This document shows, in pieces, positions 8,633-17,064 of a stretch of DNA of 37,872 bases. The number at the start of each line of letters is the position of its first letter. Positions within the stretch are counted from its first letter, which is position 1. A program made the position numbers and the translations under genes. Under the pieces are notes generated by a model that saw only the letters and a list, made by a program, of their open reading frames with translations, did no database searches and was not told the origin of the DNA. Source of the DNA: Gemmatimonadaceae bacterium (lineage in GTDB: Bacteria; Gemmatimonadota; Gemmatimonadetes; Gemmatimonadales; Gemmatimonadaceae); the NCBI GenBank assembly GCA_024710705.1, contig JANJUF010000007.1, positions 1-37,872 on the forward strand, read 5' to 3'.

Positions 8633-9798
8633 TGTCCACGCGCTTCGCTTCAGTTCTCGCGCTGCTGTTCCTCACGCTCGGCTGCGAGAAGACGCCCGAC
8701 GCGGCGGCAGCGCCCGGTGGGACCGCGGCGGCACCCGCCTCCGCGCCATCCGCTGGAAGCGCGGGGCGTAGCGCCGGCTCAGTGGTCCTCTCCGGCGCCG
8801 ACCTCTACACGCTCGCGCCCGGCCTCATCGAGGACGGCGTGGCCATCAGCGGTGGGCTGCGCCCGATCGAGTCCGTGAGCGTGCGCGCCCGCATCGAGGG
8901 CGACGTCCTCGAGGTGGCGGTGCGCGAAGGTGACGCCGTGGCCCGCGGGGCCTTGCTGGCGCGCTTCGAGAGCACCGAGCAGGAAGCCGCGCTGGCCTCC
9001 GCGGAGGCCGACCGCCTCGCCGCTGAGACCGAGGCCACCACGGCCAAGTGGAACCTCGACCAGACGCGCGACCTCTTCGAGGCCGGTGCGATTCCCGAGC
9101 GCGATTTCCGCGCTGCCGAGCAGGCTGCGACGGCCGCCGCCGCACGGCTCGCCGCCGCCGACGCACGGCTGCGCACCGCCACGCTGGCCGCGCGCGACAC
9201 GCGCGTGGTGGCGCCGGTGAGCGGCGTGATCGAGCGGCGCAGCATCGAACGCGGCGTGCGCGCCCAGCGTGGCGCCGAGCTCTTCGTGCTCGTGCGCACC
9301 GACGTGCTCGAGCTCACCGCAGCCGTCCCGGCGCGACTCTCGGGCGGCGTGCGCGCCGGTCAACCCGTGCGCTTCACTGCCGACGGCCGCAACATCGAAG
9401 GGCGCGTGGCTCGCATCAGCCCCACCATCGACCCCGCCTCGCAGTCCGTCACCGTGTACGTGCAGGTGCCCAACGCCGACGGCGCGCTCAAGGGGAACAC
9501 CTTCGCCACGGGACAGATCATCGAGCGCGCCCTCGCCAACGAGCTGCTGATTCCCCAAGGCGGAGTGCGGCAGCCGCCCACCGGCGGCGATCCCTTCGCG
9601 TGGAAGGTCGTGGCCGGCAAGCTCGAGCGCGCCCAACTCCGACTCGGCATCGTGGATGAAGCCCGCGGCATGGTGCAGGTCCTCGAAGGACTCGCCGCCG
9701 GCGACCAGGTCGTGGTCGGCAATGTCGGCACGCTCGGCGCTGGCATGCAGGTGCAGCTCATCGGCGGGGAAGCCCCGCCTGCCGCCGGAGCCCGCTGA
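8632..9798 (+). CDS. RND efflux periplasmic adaptor (membrane fusion protein), lipoprotein
   Basis: A 388-aa adaptor bridging pump and outer-membrane channel. The leader MSTRFASVLALLFLTLGC ends in a lipobox with Cys 18, so it is probably acylated and held on the periplasmic face of the inner membrane. After an Ala/Pro/Gly linker come the split lipoyl/barrel-sandwich strands (SVRARIEGDVLEVAVREGDAV... and RDTRVVAPVSGVIERRSIERG), a helical hairpin between them, then beta-barrel and C-terminal membrane-proximal domains (GLAAGDQVVVGNVGTL). The start overlaps the TolC stop by one base (TGATG), and the gene ends the same way into the pump gene. Confidence 0.93.
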   Translation: MSTRFASVLALLFLTLGCEKTPDAAAAPGGTAAAPASAPSAGSAGRSAGSVVLSGADLYTLAPGLIEDGVAISGGLRPIESVSVRARIEGDVLEVAVREGDAVARGALLARFESTEQEAALASAEADRLAAETEATTAKWNLDQTRDLFEAGAIPERDFRAAEQAATAAAARLAAADARLRTATLAARDTRVVAPVSGVIERRSIERGVRAQRGAELFVLVRTDVLELTAAVPARLSGGVRAGQPVRFTADGRNIEGRVARISPTIDPASQSVTVYVQVPNADGALKGNTFATGQIIERALANELLIPQGGVRQPPTGGDPFAWKVVAGKLERAQLRLGIVDEARGMVQVLEGLAAGDQVVVGNVGTLGAGMQVQLIGGEAPPAAGAR

Positions 9799-12700
9799 TG
9801 TTCCTCTCCGACATCTCCATCAAACGGCCCGTGTTCGCCACCATGATGATGGTGGCACTGGTGGTGATCGGTGCGGTGGGCTTCACGCGACTCTCGGTGG
9901 ACGAGTACCCCGACGTCACGTATCCCATCATCGTCGTGCAGACGCAGTACCCAGGTGCCTCACCCGAAGTGGTGGAGCGCGAGGTCTCCAAGCTCCTCGA
10001 GGAGGCGCTCAACACCACGCAGGGGCTCAAGGAGATCACCTCCACCAGCACCGAAGGCGCGTCGCTGGTGCGGCTGCAGTTCAACCTCGGCGTGGACGTG
10101 CAGGCCATGCAGCCCGAGGTGCAGGGCAAGATCGGCCGCATCCGCCGTGCCCTGCCGCGCGACATCGACGAGCCGATCGTCATCCGCTTCGATCCCAACG
10201 ACCGCCCGATCATGAGCATCGCGCTCCAGAGCGACGCCCGGCCGATGCGCGAGTTGACTGACTTGGGCCGCGAGGTGATCAAGCCGCGGCTCGAGGCCAT
10301 CCCCGGCGTGGGCGGCGTGCAGTTGGTGGGCGGCGCCACCCGCGAGATCCGCGTGGAGCTCGACCCCGCCTCGCTGCGCGCCTACGGGCTCTCCCCGGCC
10401 CTCGTCGTCGCCGCCCTCGAGCGCGAGAACCAAGAAGTGCCGGCCGGCCGCATCCAGCGCGGCGACAATGAGCGCCTCGTGCGCATCACCGGGCGCGTCA
10501 CCGACCCGATGGCCTTCGGCGACGTCACGGTGGCCGTGCGCAACGGTGCACCGGTGCGCGTGCGCGACGTGGGCACCGTGATCGACGGCGTGGCCGAGGC
10601 GCGCACCGCGTCGTTCATGGGCGACGACCCCGCCCTCGCGCTCGACGTGCTCAAGATCTCCGGTTCCAACACGGTGGAAGTGGCCGACCAAGTGCGCGTC
10701 GTGGCGGACGAGCTGGTCCGCCAGCTCCCGGCCGACATCGAGCTCACCATCATCCGCGACGATTCGTCCAAGATCCGCGAGGCCCTCTGGGACGTGGAGC
10801 TCACGCTGATCCTCGGCGCGATCCTGACGGTGATGATCATCTACCTGTTCCTTGCGTCGTGGCGCTCCACCGTCATCACCGGGCTTACGCTACCGGTGGC
10901 GATCATCTCCAGCTTCTTCGCCATGTGGGCGTTCGGCTTCACGCTGAATACCATGACGCTGCTGGCGCTCTCGCTCTCCATCGGCCTGCTCATTGACGAC
11001 GCCATCGTGGTGCGCGAGAACATCGTGCGCCACGTGGCCATGGGAAAGGACCACTTCACCGCCGCCCGCGAAGGCACCAGCGAGATCGGACTGGCCGTGT
11101 TCGCCACCACGCTGGCGGTGATCGCCGTGTTCATCCCGGTGGCCTTCATGGGCGGGATGATCGGCAAGATCTTCTTCCAGTTCGGCGTCACCGTGGCCTT
11201 CGCCGTGAGCGTGTCGCTCTTCGTGAGCTTCACGCTCGACCCGATGCTCTCCAGCATCTGGCACGACCCCGAGGCCGAGCACCATGGGCGCGATGCCAAC
11301 GCGAAGGTCGGGCCGATCCGGCGCATCGCCCTGGCCTTCGACCGTGGCTTCGAGGCCATGGCCGACCGCTACCCGCCGCTGCTCAAGGTGGCGCTGCGGC
11401 ATCGGTGGACGGTGCTCGCCGGCGCCGGTGCCTCGGTGGTGATTGCTTTCCTGATCGCCGCGCGGGTGGGCTTCACCTGGATGCCCGACTACGACGCCGG
11501 CGAGTTCAACGTGTCCTACCGCGTGCCGCCCGGTGCGCGCGTCGAGTACACCACCGGCAAAGGACGGGCGGTGGATTCACTCGTGCGCCGCATCCCCGAG
11601 GTCGAGTTCACCTACCTCACCGTGGGCTCGGGCTTCCGTGGCGGCGTGACCAATGGCCAAGTGTTCGTGAAGCTCAAGCCGGCCCACGATCGCGACCGCT
11701 CGATGGCCGAGATCCAGAACGAGCTCCGCCCGCTGCTCCGCAACGTGTCCGGCACGCGCGCCAGCATTGATGGCACGCGCTCGATCTTCGGCGGCTACCG
11801 CCAGCCAATCGTCGTGAACGTGCAGGGCCCTGAGCCGGCCCGCCTCAAGCTCATCGCCGGCGAGGTCAACGAGGTGATGCGCACCGTGCCGGGCATGGCC
11901 GAGCCGTTCTCCAGCGACGAAGGCGACATCCCCCAGCTCGACGTGCGCGTGGACCGCCAGCAGGCCTGGGCCGCCGGACTCGGCATCGGCAGCATCGCCA
12001 GCACCCTGCAGCCCCTCTTCACCGGCACCCGCGCCACTCGCTGGCAGGACGAGCAAGGCTACTCGCACGATGTGCGCGTCGTGTACCCGCAGTCGCTTCG
12101 CGCGTCGGCCGAGGACGTGGAGAACATTCCGGTGGCTTCGCCGACGGCCGATCCGCGCACGGGGCTCCCGGTGTCGATCCCACTGGCACAAGTGGCCGAG
12201 GTGCGCGCCGGCGTCGGTCCGCAGCAGATCGAGCGGCGCCAGCTCGAGCGGCAGATCTCGATCTCCGCGGCCGTGATGCCCGGTGCCGCAGTGGGAGACG
12301 TCGCCGCACTGACCGAGGCGGCGCTCGACTCCATCGTCCTCCCCGCCGGCTACCGCACCGTGTTCACCGGCGACGTCCAGAACCTCAACGAGACCAAGGG
12401 CTTCGTCCTCGAGGCGATCATCCTGGCGATCGTGTTCATCTACCTGATCCTCGCCTCGCTGTTCGGGTCCTTCCTGCAGCCCCTGGCGATCATGTTCTCC
12501 CTGCCCCTCTCGCTGCTCGGCGTGTCGCTGGCGCTGTGGTGGACCGGAGGCACCATCAACGTGATGTCCATGATCGGGATCATCATGCTGATGGGACTGG
12601 TGACGAAGAACGGCATCCTGCTGATCGACTTCGTGAACCAGGCTCGTGGTGAGGGGAAGGATCGGCTCAGCGCCATCCTCGAGGCCGGGCGCATCCGGCT

Positions 12701-12986
12701 GCGGCCCATCATCATGACCACGGCGGCGATGATCTTCGGCATGATGCCGCTTGCCCTGGCCATCGGCGAGGGCGCCGAACAGCGCTCCCCCATGGCCCAC
12801 GCCGTGATTGGCGGGCTCATCACCTCGACCCTGTTGACGCTCTTCGTCGTGCCTGCGGTCTACACCCTGCTCGACGACCTCTCGACCTGGTTTGCCGCCC
12901 GCCGGCGGGTCCGGCAGGAGGCTGGCACGCCGCGTCCGGGCGACGCGCCGGCGCTCGCCAGCGAACGGGTCGGGAACCCCGCTTGA
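9798..12986 (+). CDS. RND multidrug efflux permease, HAE1/AcrB type
   Basis: A 1062-aa inner-membrane proton/drug antiporter of usual AcrB length. It opens MFLSDISIKRPVFATMMMVAL, typical of TM1, and has two repeated halves each with a large periplasmic loop and several TM helices. The proton relay is intact: Asp400-Asp401 in GLLIDDAIVVREN (TM4) and the Lys of LVTKNGILLIDF (TM10). Aligned with the TolC-like and adaptor genes by 1-bp overlaps, it completes a tripartite exporter. Metal-pump signatures are not evident, so organic substrates are likelier; the actual substrates are unknown. Confidence 0.96.
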   Translation: MFLSDISIKRPVFATMMMVALVVIGAVGFTRLSVDEYPDVTYPIIVVQTQYPGASPEVVEREVSKLLEEALNTTQGLKEITSTSTEGASLVRLQFNLGVDVQAMQPEVQGKIGRIRRALPRDIDEPIVIRFDPNDRPIMSIALQSDARPMRELTDLGREVIKPRLEAIPGVGGVQLVGGATREIRVELDPASLRAYGLSPALVVAALERENQEVPAGRIQRGDNERLVRITGRVTDPMAFGDVTVAVRNGAPVRVRDVGTVIDGVAEARTASFMGDDPALALDVLKISGSNTVEVADQVRVVADELVRQLPADIELTIIRDDSSKIREALWDVELTLILGAILTVMIIYLFLASWRSTVITGLTLPVAIISSFFAMWAFGFTLNTMTLLALSLSIGLLIDDAIVVRENIVRHVAMGKDHFTAAREGTSEIGLAVFATTLAVIAVFIPVAFMGGMIGKIFFQFGVTVAFAVSVSLFVSFTLDPMLSSIWHDPEAEHHGRDANAKVGPIRRIALAFDRGFEAMADRYPPLLKVALRHRWTVLAGAGASVVIAFLIAARVGFTWMPDYDAGEFNVSYRVPPGARVEYTTGKGRAVDSLVRRIPEVEFTYLTVGSGFRGGVTNGQVFVKLKPAHDRDRSMAEIQNELRPLLRNVSGTRASIDGTRSIFGGYRQPIVVNVQGPEPARLKLIAGEVNEVMRTVPGMAEPFSSDEGDIPQLDVRVDRQQAWAAGLGIGSIASTLQPLFTGTRATRWQDEQGYSHDVRVVYPQSLRASAEDVENIPVASPTADPRTGLPVSIPLAQVAEVRAGVGPQQIERRQLERQISISAAVMPGAAVGDVAALTEAALDSIVLPAGYRTVFTGDVQNLNETKGFVLEAIILAIVFIYLILASLFGSFLQPLAIMFSLPLSLLGVSLALWWTGGTINVMSMIGIIMLMGLVTKNGILLIDFVNQARGEGKDRLSAILEAGRIRLRPIIMTTAAMIFGMMPLALAIGEGAEQRSPMAHAVIGGLITSTLLTLFVVPAVYTLLDDLSTWFAARRRVRQEAGTPRPGDAPALASERVGNPA

Positions 12987-13043
12987 CGGCGGGGGGTTGC
13001 CCAGTGTATTCAGCGGTCATCACGCGGGGCGCAAATCTGATCT

Positions 13044-13049
13044 AGGAGG
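13044..13049 (+). promoter_or_regulatory. Strong Shine-Dalgarno of the histone-H1-like gene
   Basis: AGGAGG lies 5 nt before ATG 13055, one of the best Shine-Dalgarno matches in the window. It fixes the start and suggests high translation, as expected for an abundant DNA-binding protein. Confidence 0.75.
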
Positions 13050-13054
13050 CGACG

Positions 13055-13744
13055 ATGCCTGGCAAGGAACTATTCGACAGCCTGTTCTCCGACCGGGACG
13101 ACGACGAGGAGGCAGGGTATAGCAGCGGTGGCGGCGGCCGGTCATCCTCCTATGACGAGGACGACGAGGACGGCGGCTGGGCGGTCAACAAGGACCAGTC
13201 CGATTCGCTGTGGGACTCCACCGAGGAGTCCGACGACGACGAGGAAGAGGGGGGCGTCGCCCCGCTCGCGCCCGAGGAAGAAGAGGACGATGGCGATCTC
13301 TTCGGCGACTCGATTGCGCCGCGTCGGCGTGGCCGCAAGCCCGCCGAAAAGCCGATCGTGCGCAGCATCTTCGAGACCACCGGCGAGATGCCCGTGCCGG
13401 CCGCCGTCGCACCAGTCGTCGCGGCTGCCAAGGAAGTGCCGGCCAAGGCCGCGAAAGCCGTGAAGGTGGCCGAGACCAAGGTGAAGGCCGCGGCGAAGGT
13501 CGTGGAGAAGAAGGCCAAAAGCGCCGCCAACAGCGCCAAGAAGCAGGTGAAGGTCGCGAAGAAGGGCGCGGCCAGGGCGAAGAAGGCCGCGAAGAGTGCC
13601 GGTAAGAAGGTCGCGAAGAAGGCGAGCGCCGCGAAGAAGACGGCGAAGAAGCTCGTGAAGAAGGCGGCGACCAAGGCCAAGTCGGCAAAGAAGGCCGTGC
13701 GCAAGGTCGCCAAGAAAGTCACGAAGGCCGCGAAGAAGAAGTAG
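13055..13744 (+). CDS. Acidic-head / lysine-rich-tail protein, histone-H1-like
   Basis: A 229-aa low-complexity protein with strong charge polarity. Residues 1-85 are Asp/Glu/Ser-rich (SDRDDDEEA, YDEDDEDGG, ESDDDEEEGG, PEEEEDDGD). Residues 90-100 (RRRGRKPAEKP) include RGRKP, close to an AT-hook. After the only ordered-looking stretch (IVRSIFETTGEMPVP, 101-115), residues 126-229 are almost all Lys and Ala in KKA/AKK periods like eukaryotic H1 tails and bacterial H1-like proteins such as HupB, Hc1 and AlgP tails. It probably binds nucleic acid through the tail while the acidic head limits binding or recruits partners. That role is inferred from composition, not homology. Confidence 0.8.
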   Translation: MPGKELFDSLFSDRDDDEEAGYSSGGGGRSSSYDEDDEDGGWAVNKDQSDSLWDSTEESDDDEEEGGVAPLAPEEEEDDGDLFGDSIAPRRRGRKPAEKPIVRSIFETTGEMPVPAAVAPVVAAAKEVPAKAAKAVKVAETKVKAAAKVVEKKAKSAANSAKKQVKVAKKGAARAKKAAKSAGKKVAKKASAAKKTAKKLVKKAATKAKSAKKAVRKVAKKVTKAAKKK

Positions 13745-13805
13745 TCGTAACACGGCAGCGGGCGAGCTATCCGCGCCGGACATTCCGCGTTAGTCTTTGC
13801 GGACG

Positions 13806-14351
13806 ATGTCGGACTCGCCCGTTGCCCTGCTCCGCGCCCACGCGCGGCACGCCCCATGGAATGCCCGGGGGCTCGCGTCTCACGCCACGGCGCTCGTAGA
13901 CGCCGCAGGAATGCGCCCCACCAACACGTCGGCGCGCGCGACGCCGAGTGCGCGGGCCATCCGCTTCTACGTCGCCAACGGGCTGCTCGACCATCCCGAG
14001 GGAAAGGGCACCGCCGCAACGTATCACTACAAGCACCTGCTGCAGTTGCTGGCAATCAAGATCCGGCAGCGCGAAGGACAGACGCTGGATGTGATCAAGC
14101 AGGAACTCGCGGGCCAACAGGGCGACCAGCTCGAGAAGCGCGTGGCGGCGGCGCTCGCGCCGGCGCTCGGCAACGGCCTCGCCCATGCGACGATGGCGGA
14201 AGACACCGGGCCGGCGAATTGGCGCCGGATCGCCGTTGGCGACGGCATCGAACTGCACGTGCGGGAAGACTCGCCGGCGGCGCGCGAATCGGCCCTGGTC
14301 GCCCTGCGCGAAGCGATCCGCGCCGCCATCGGACGCGAAGACCTGCGGTAG
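13806..14351 (+). CDS. MerR-type transcriptional regulator
   Basis: A 181-aa protein. Residues about 40-100 carry a MerR-like winged helix: ARAIRFYVANGLLDHPEGKG, the wing TAATYHYKHLLQLLAIK, then the helical RQREGQTLDVIKQELAG. The effector region is short and lacks the conserved Cys set of metal sensors, so it may respond to a protein or act as a simple repressor. The N-terminal 35 residues are longer than usual. ATG 13806 is 61 nt after the histone-like gene; TAGTCT lies 9 nt upstream and there is no Shine-Dalgarno. Its position just before a plasmid-type Rep gene suggests it could control that gene; this is inference. Confidence 0.72.
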   Translation: MSDSPVALLRAHARHAPWNARGLASHATALVDAAGMRPTNTSARATPSARAIRFYVANGLLDHPEGKGTAATYHYKHLLQLLAIKIRQREGQTLDVIKQELAGQQGDQLEKRVAAALAPALGNGLAHATMAEDTGPANWRRIAVGDGIELHVREDSPAARESALVALREAIRAAIGREDLR

Positions 14352-14395
14352 CGGCCTCTTGCCCGCATTCACGTGCGGCACGACATTAGCTCACG

Positions 14396-15235
14396 ATGGC
14401 TCCCGCCCCTCGACGCCGGCCCCCGTCGCGCACGGTGTTGCTGGATCGTGCAATCGAGGTCCTGCCGATCTTCCGGCTCTCCGATTCCTCGGACGACGCC
14501 GTGGTCACCTTCACCGCCGATTCCGGCGGACGTTGGCGCGTCCTCCCAGCCCCCGGTGAACGCCTGCCCGGCACCTTCGACCAAGACGTCTTCGTCGAAC
14601 TCTGCCGCCGCTACCACGAGAGCGGACTCCCCACCGACGGCACGCTCTCCTTCACGCTCCACGCCTTCCTGCGCTCCATGGGACGCCGCGTGGACGGCCG
14701 CACCTACGAACAACTCCGCGGTGCCCTCGCGCGCCTCGAACGCACCGTCCTCGAGAGCGAAGGCGCCTGGTATGACGCCAAGGCCCGCGCCCACCGACCC
14801 GTGCGCTTCACCCTGCTCTCGGCCGTCGCCATCGACCGCCGCCGCCTCACCGACCGCGACCAGTTCGCGCTGTTCCCCGCCCTCGCCTCGAACGAGCCCG
14901 GCGACGCCCGCGTGACCCTCGATCCGCACCTGCGCAGCAATATCGCCGCCGGCCACACGGTCACGCTGAACGCCCAGAAGTACGGCGCCCTCTCCTCCCC
15001 TGTCGCGCGGCGCCTCTACCGTCTCCTCGACGCCCACTTCGCCGAGCACGACGAAGCGACCTGGCAGCTCACCCTCGAGCGCCTGGCCGAGCTGCTCCCG
15101 CTCACCCAACGCTATCCCTCGCACCTCCAGCGGGTACTGCAGCCCGCACACGAGATGCTGGTGACGGCGGGAATCGTGAGGAGCACGAGAATCCAACAGG
15201 AGGGACGAGTGTGGGTCGTGAGGTACGAGACGTAA
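14396..15235 (+). CDS. Replication initiator protein A-like (plasmid-type Rep) homologue
   Basis: A 279-aa protein with the layout of plasmid Rep winged-helix initiators. The N-terminal half has TFDQDVFVELCRRYHESGLP, SFTLHAFLRSMGRRVDGRTYEQLRGALARLERTV and WYDAKARAHRPVRFTLLSAV. The second half has VTLDPHLRSNIAAGHTVTLN, then ALSSPVARRLYRLLDAHFAEH and a last helix-wing with LLPLTQRYPSHLQRVLQPA. I see no ParA/ParB, iterons or other plasmid genes, so the gene sits on what looks like chromosome. It may be a domesticated initiator or a DNA-binding regulator. The family call rests on motif resemblance only. No clear Shine-Dalgarno. Confidence 0.6.
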   Translation: MAPAPRRRPPSRTVLLDRAIEVLPIFRLSDSSDDAVVTFTADSGGRWRVLPAPGERLPGTFDQDVFVELCRRYHESGLPTDGTLSFTLHAFLRSMGRRVDGRTYEQLRGALARLERTVLESEGAWYDAKARAHRPVRFTLLSAVAIDRRRLTDRDQFALFPALASNEPGDARVTLDPHLRSNIAAGHTVTLNAQKYGALSSPVARRLYRLLDAHFAEHDEATWQLTLERLAELLPLTQRYPSHLQRVLQPAHEMLVTAGIVRSTRIQQEGRVWVVRYET

Positions 15236-15248
15236 GCCGGAAGGCTCA

Positions 15249-15318
15249 AGACGGAAGACGAAAGACGAAAGGTGAGGCAATCCCCTGCCTTCCGTCTTCC
15301 CCCTTCCCTCTTCCGTCT
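15249..15318. repeat. GA/CT-rich imperfect repeats and inverted repeat
   Basis: Downstream of the Rep-like gene the plus strand is purine-rich with GACGGAAG / GACGAAAG / GACGAAAGG units, then becomes pyrimidine-rich with two TTCCGTCT copies. The 10-mer AGACGGAAGA (15249-15258) is exactly complementary to TCTTCCGTCT (15309-15318), giving a long-range hairpin with a 50-nt loop. It may end Rep transcription or belong to a dispersed degenerate repeat family also hinted at near 35.6 and 37.2 kb. Confidence 0.5.
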
Positions 15319-15391
15319 CGAATCGGAACTCCCAGTGGCCCCCCGCGTATTGCCTGAGTACTATCCGAAGCCCCTCTCTCAGGCCTTCCGC

Positions 15392-17038
15392 ATGCCCCGT
15401 CCTCGCCACGTCGCCCTCGTCGCCTTGCTCCTCGTTCCCCTGATCACCGGGGCCTTCGTGGTGCAGGAACGCGCGGCGCTCAACTCCGCCCGCCTCTTCG
15501 ACCAGGTGCTCTCCCTGGTGGGCGAGCGCTATGTCGATTCCCTCGGCGCCAAGGAACTCTACGAGCGTGCCGCTCGCGGCCTCGTGGACGGGCTCAAGGA
15601 TCCCTACTCCGAGCTCTACACCCCGGCCCAGCTCGAGACCTTCAACACCACCACCGGCGGCTTCTACGGCGGCGTCGGCATGCTCATCGAGGATCAGCAG
15701 GGCACGATCATCGTGAGCCGCGTCTATCCCAACACACCGGCCGAGGAGGCCGGGATCCGCGAGGGCGACCGCATCGTCGGCGTGGACACCAGCTCCACGC
15801 GCGGCTGGCGCATCGACCAGGTCTCCGGCGGCCTGCGCGGCGTGCCGGGCACCAAGGTGAAGGCGCGTTTCCAGCGCCCCGGCGTGCCGCAGCCCTTCGA
15901 AGTCGAGTTCACGCGCCGCACGGTGCGCATCCCGGCCATCCCTTACGCACTGATGCTCGAGCACGAGGTGGGCTACATCCCCGTGCAGCAGTTCAACGAG
16001 ACCACCACGCGCGAGTTCGCCGAGCGGTACCGTCGCCTGATGGCCGAAGGCGCGAAGGGCCTGGTCATTGACCTGCGCGGCAACTCCGGCGGGTTCCTCG
16101 ACCAGGCGCTGGAGATGGTGAATTTCTTCATCCCACGCGGCGCCGAGATCGCCTCGGTGCGTGGGCGGGCCGGCGAGATCGAACGCTACGTGGCCGAGGC
16201 CACCCCGCTCGCGCCCAGCGTCCCCGTCGTCGTACTCACCGACGGCTACTCGGCCTCGGCGTCCGAGATCGTCGCCGGAGCCCTGCAGGACCACGATCGT
16301 GCCCTCGTCGTCGGCGTCACCTCCTTCGGGAAGGGGCTTGTGCAATCGGTGTTCCGCCTCGAAGGCGGCTACGCCATCAAGCTGACCACCGGCAAGTGGT
16401 ACACGCCGAGCGGACGCTCCATCCAGAAGGAACGCGTGCTGGATGGCAACGGCCGCCTGATCGAGGTCATGCCCGATTCGACCCTCGAGAGCGACAGCGT
16501 GCGCGCGGCGCGCCCGCTTTACCGCTCCACCAATGGCCGGCCCGTGTACGGCGGGGGCGCCATCACGCCTGACGTGATCGTTCCGTACGACACCATCAGC
16601 GCCGCCGAGCAGCGCCTCGCGCGCAGCCTGGTCCCGCGCTCGCAGGACGTCTATCTCGCGCTCTACGACTACGCCTTCTCGATGAAGGACCAGGTGCGTC
16701 CGGACTTCACCGTGACGAGCGCCATGCGCGACGGATTCCGCGAGCGCCTCGAGGCAAAGGGTGTCACCGTGGACCGCGCGGAGTGGGATGCCGGCCGCGC
16801 CTACGTGGACCGCCTCCTGCTCGGCCGCATCGCGCGCCTGGCCTTCGGGGACTCCACCGCCAAGCGGCGCGAGCTCCCGGACGACACCCAGCTCCGCACC
16901 GCCATTGATCTCCTGCGCCGTGGGCGTAGCACCGCCGAGCTCCTCGCATTGGCCCCGCCCATCGCGATGCCGGCCACGACGCCGGCTGCGGCCCGCCCGC
17001 CGCGCACGTCCGAGCCCGTCACGCGCCGTCCGGACTGA
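15392..17038 (+). CDS. S41 family C-terminal processing peptidase with PDZ domain
   Basis: A 548-aa envelope protease. The N terminus MPRPRHVALVALLLVPLITG is a signal peptide or membrane anchor. A PDZ domain spans about residues 85-175 (GGFYGGVGMLIEDQQG, PAEEAGIREGDRIVGVD), followed by the S41 fold with GYIPVQQFNETT, GLVIDLRGNSGG and the catalytic dyad Ser289 (YSASASEIVAGAL) and Lys314 (FGKGLVQS), 25 residues apart as in CtpA enzymes. The C-terminal 190 residues are a helical tail with a Pro/Ala/Arg-rich end. The family trims or degrades proteins from the C terminus in the periplasm. ATG 15392 is used because it starts the hydrophobic leader; a TACTAT box lies about 30 nt upstream. Confidence 0.94.
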   Translation: MPRPRHVALVALLLVPLITGAFVVQERAALNSARLFDQVLSLVGERYVDSLGAKELYERAARGLVDGLKDPYSELYTPAQLETFNTTTGGFYGGVGMLIEDQQGTIIVSRVYPNTPAEEAGIREGDRIVGVDTSSTRGWRIDQVSGGLRGVPGTKVKARFQRPGVPQPFEVEFTRRTVRIPAIPYALMLEHEVGYIPVQQFNETTTREFAERYRRLMAEGAKGLVIDLRGNSGGFLDQALEMVNFFIPRGAEIASVRGRAGEIERYVAEATPLAPSVPVVVLTDGYSASASEIVAGALQDHDRALVVGVTSFGKGLVQSVFRLEGGYAIKLTTGKWYTPSGRSIQKERVLDGNGRLIEVMPDSTLESDSVRAARPLYRSTNGRPVYGGGAITPDVIVPYDTISAAEQRLARSLVPRSQDVYLALYDYAFSMKDQVRPDFTVTSAMRDGFRERLEAKGVTVDRAEWDAGRAYVDRLLLGRIARLAFGDSTAKRRELPDDTQLRTAIDLLRRGRSTAELLALAPPIAMPATTPAAARPPRTSEPVTRRPD

Positions 17039-17064
17039 CCACCGTACCCCTCCGAATCCCACCG

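Noticed and set aside
13430-13740. AAG/GCC repetitive DNA that could be a satellite
   Set aside because: It is an in-frame Lys/Ala tail of the H1-like protein preceded by a strong Shine-Dalgarno.
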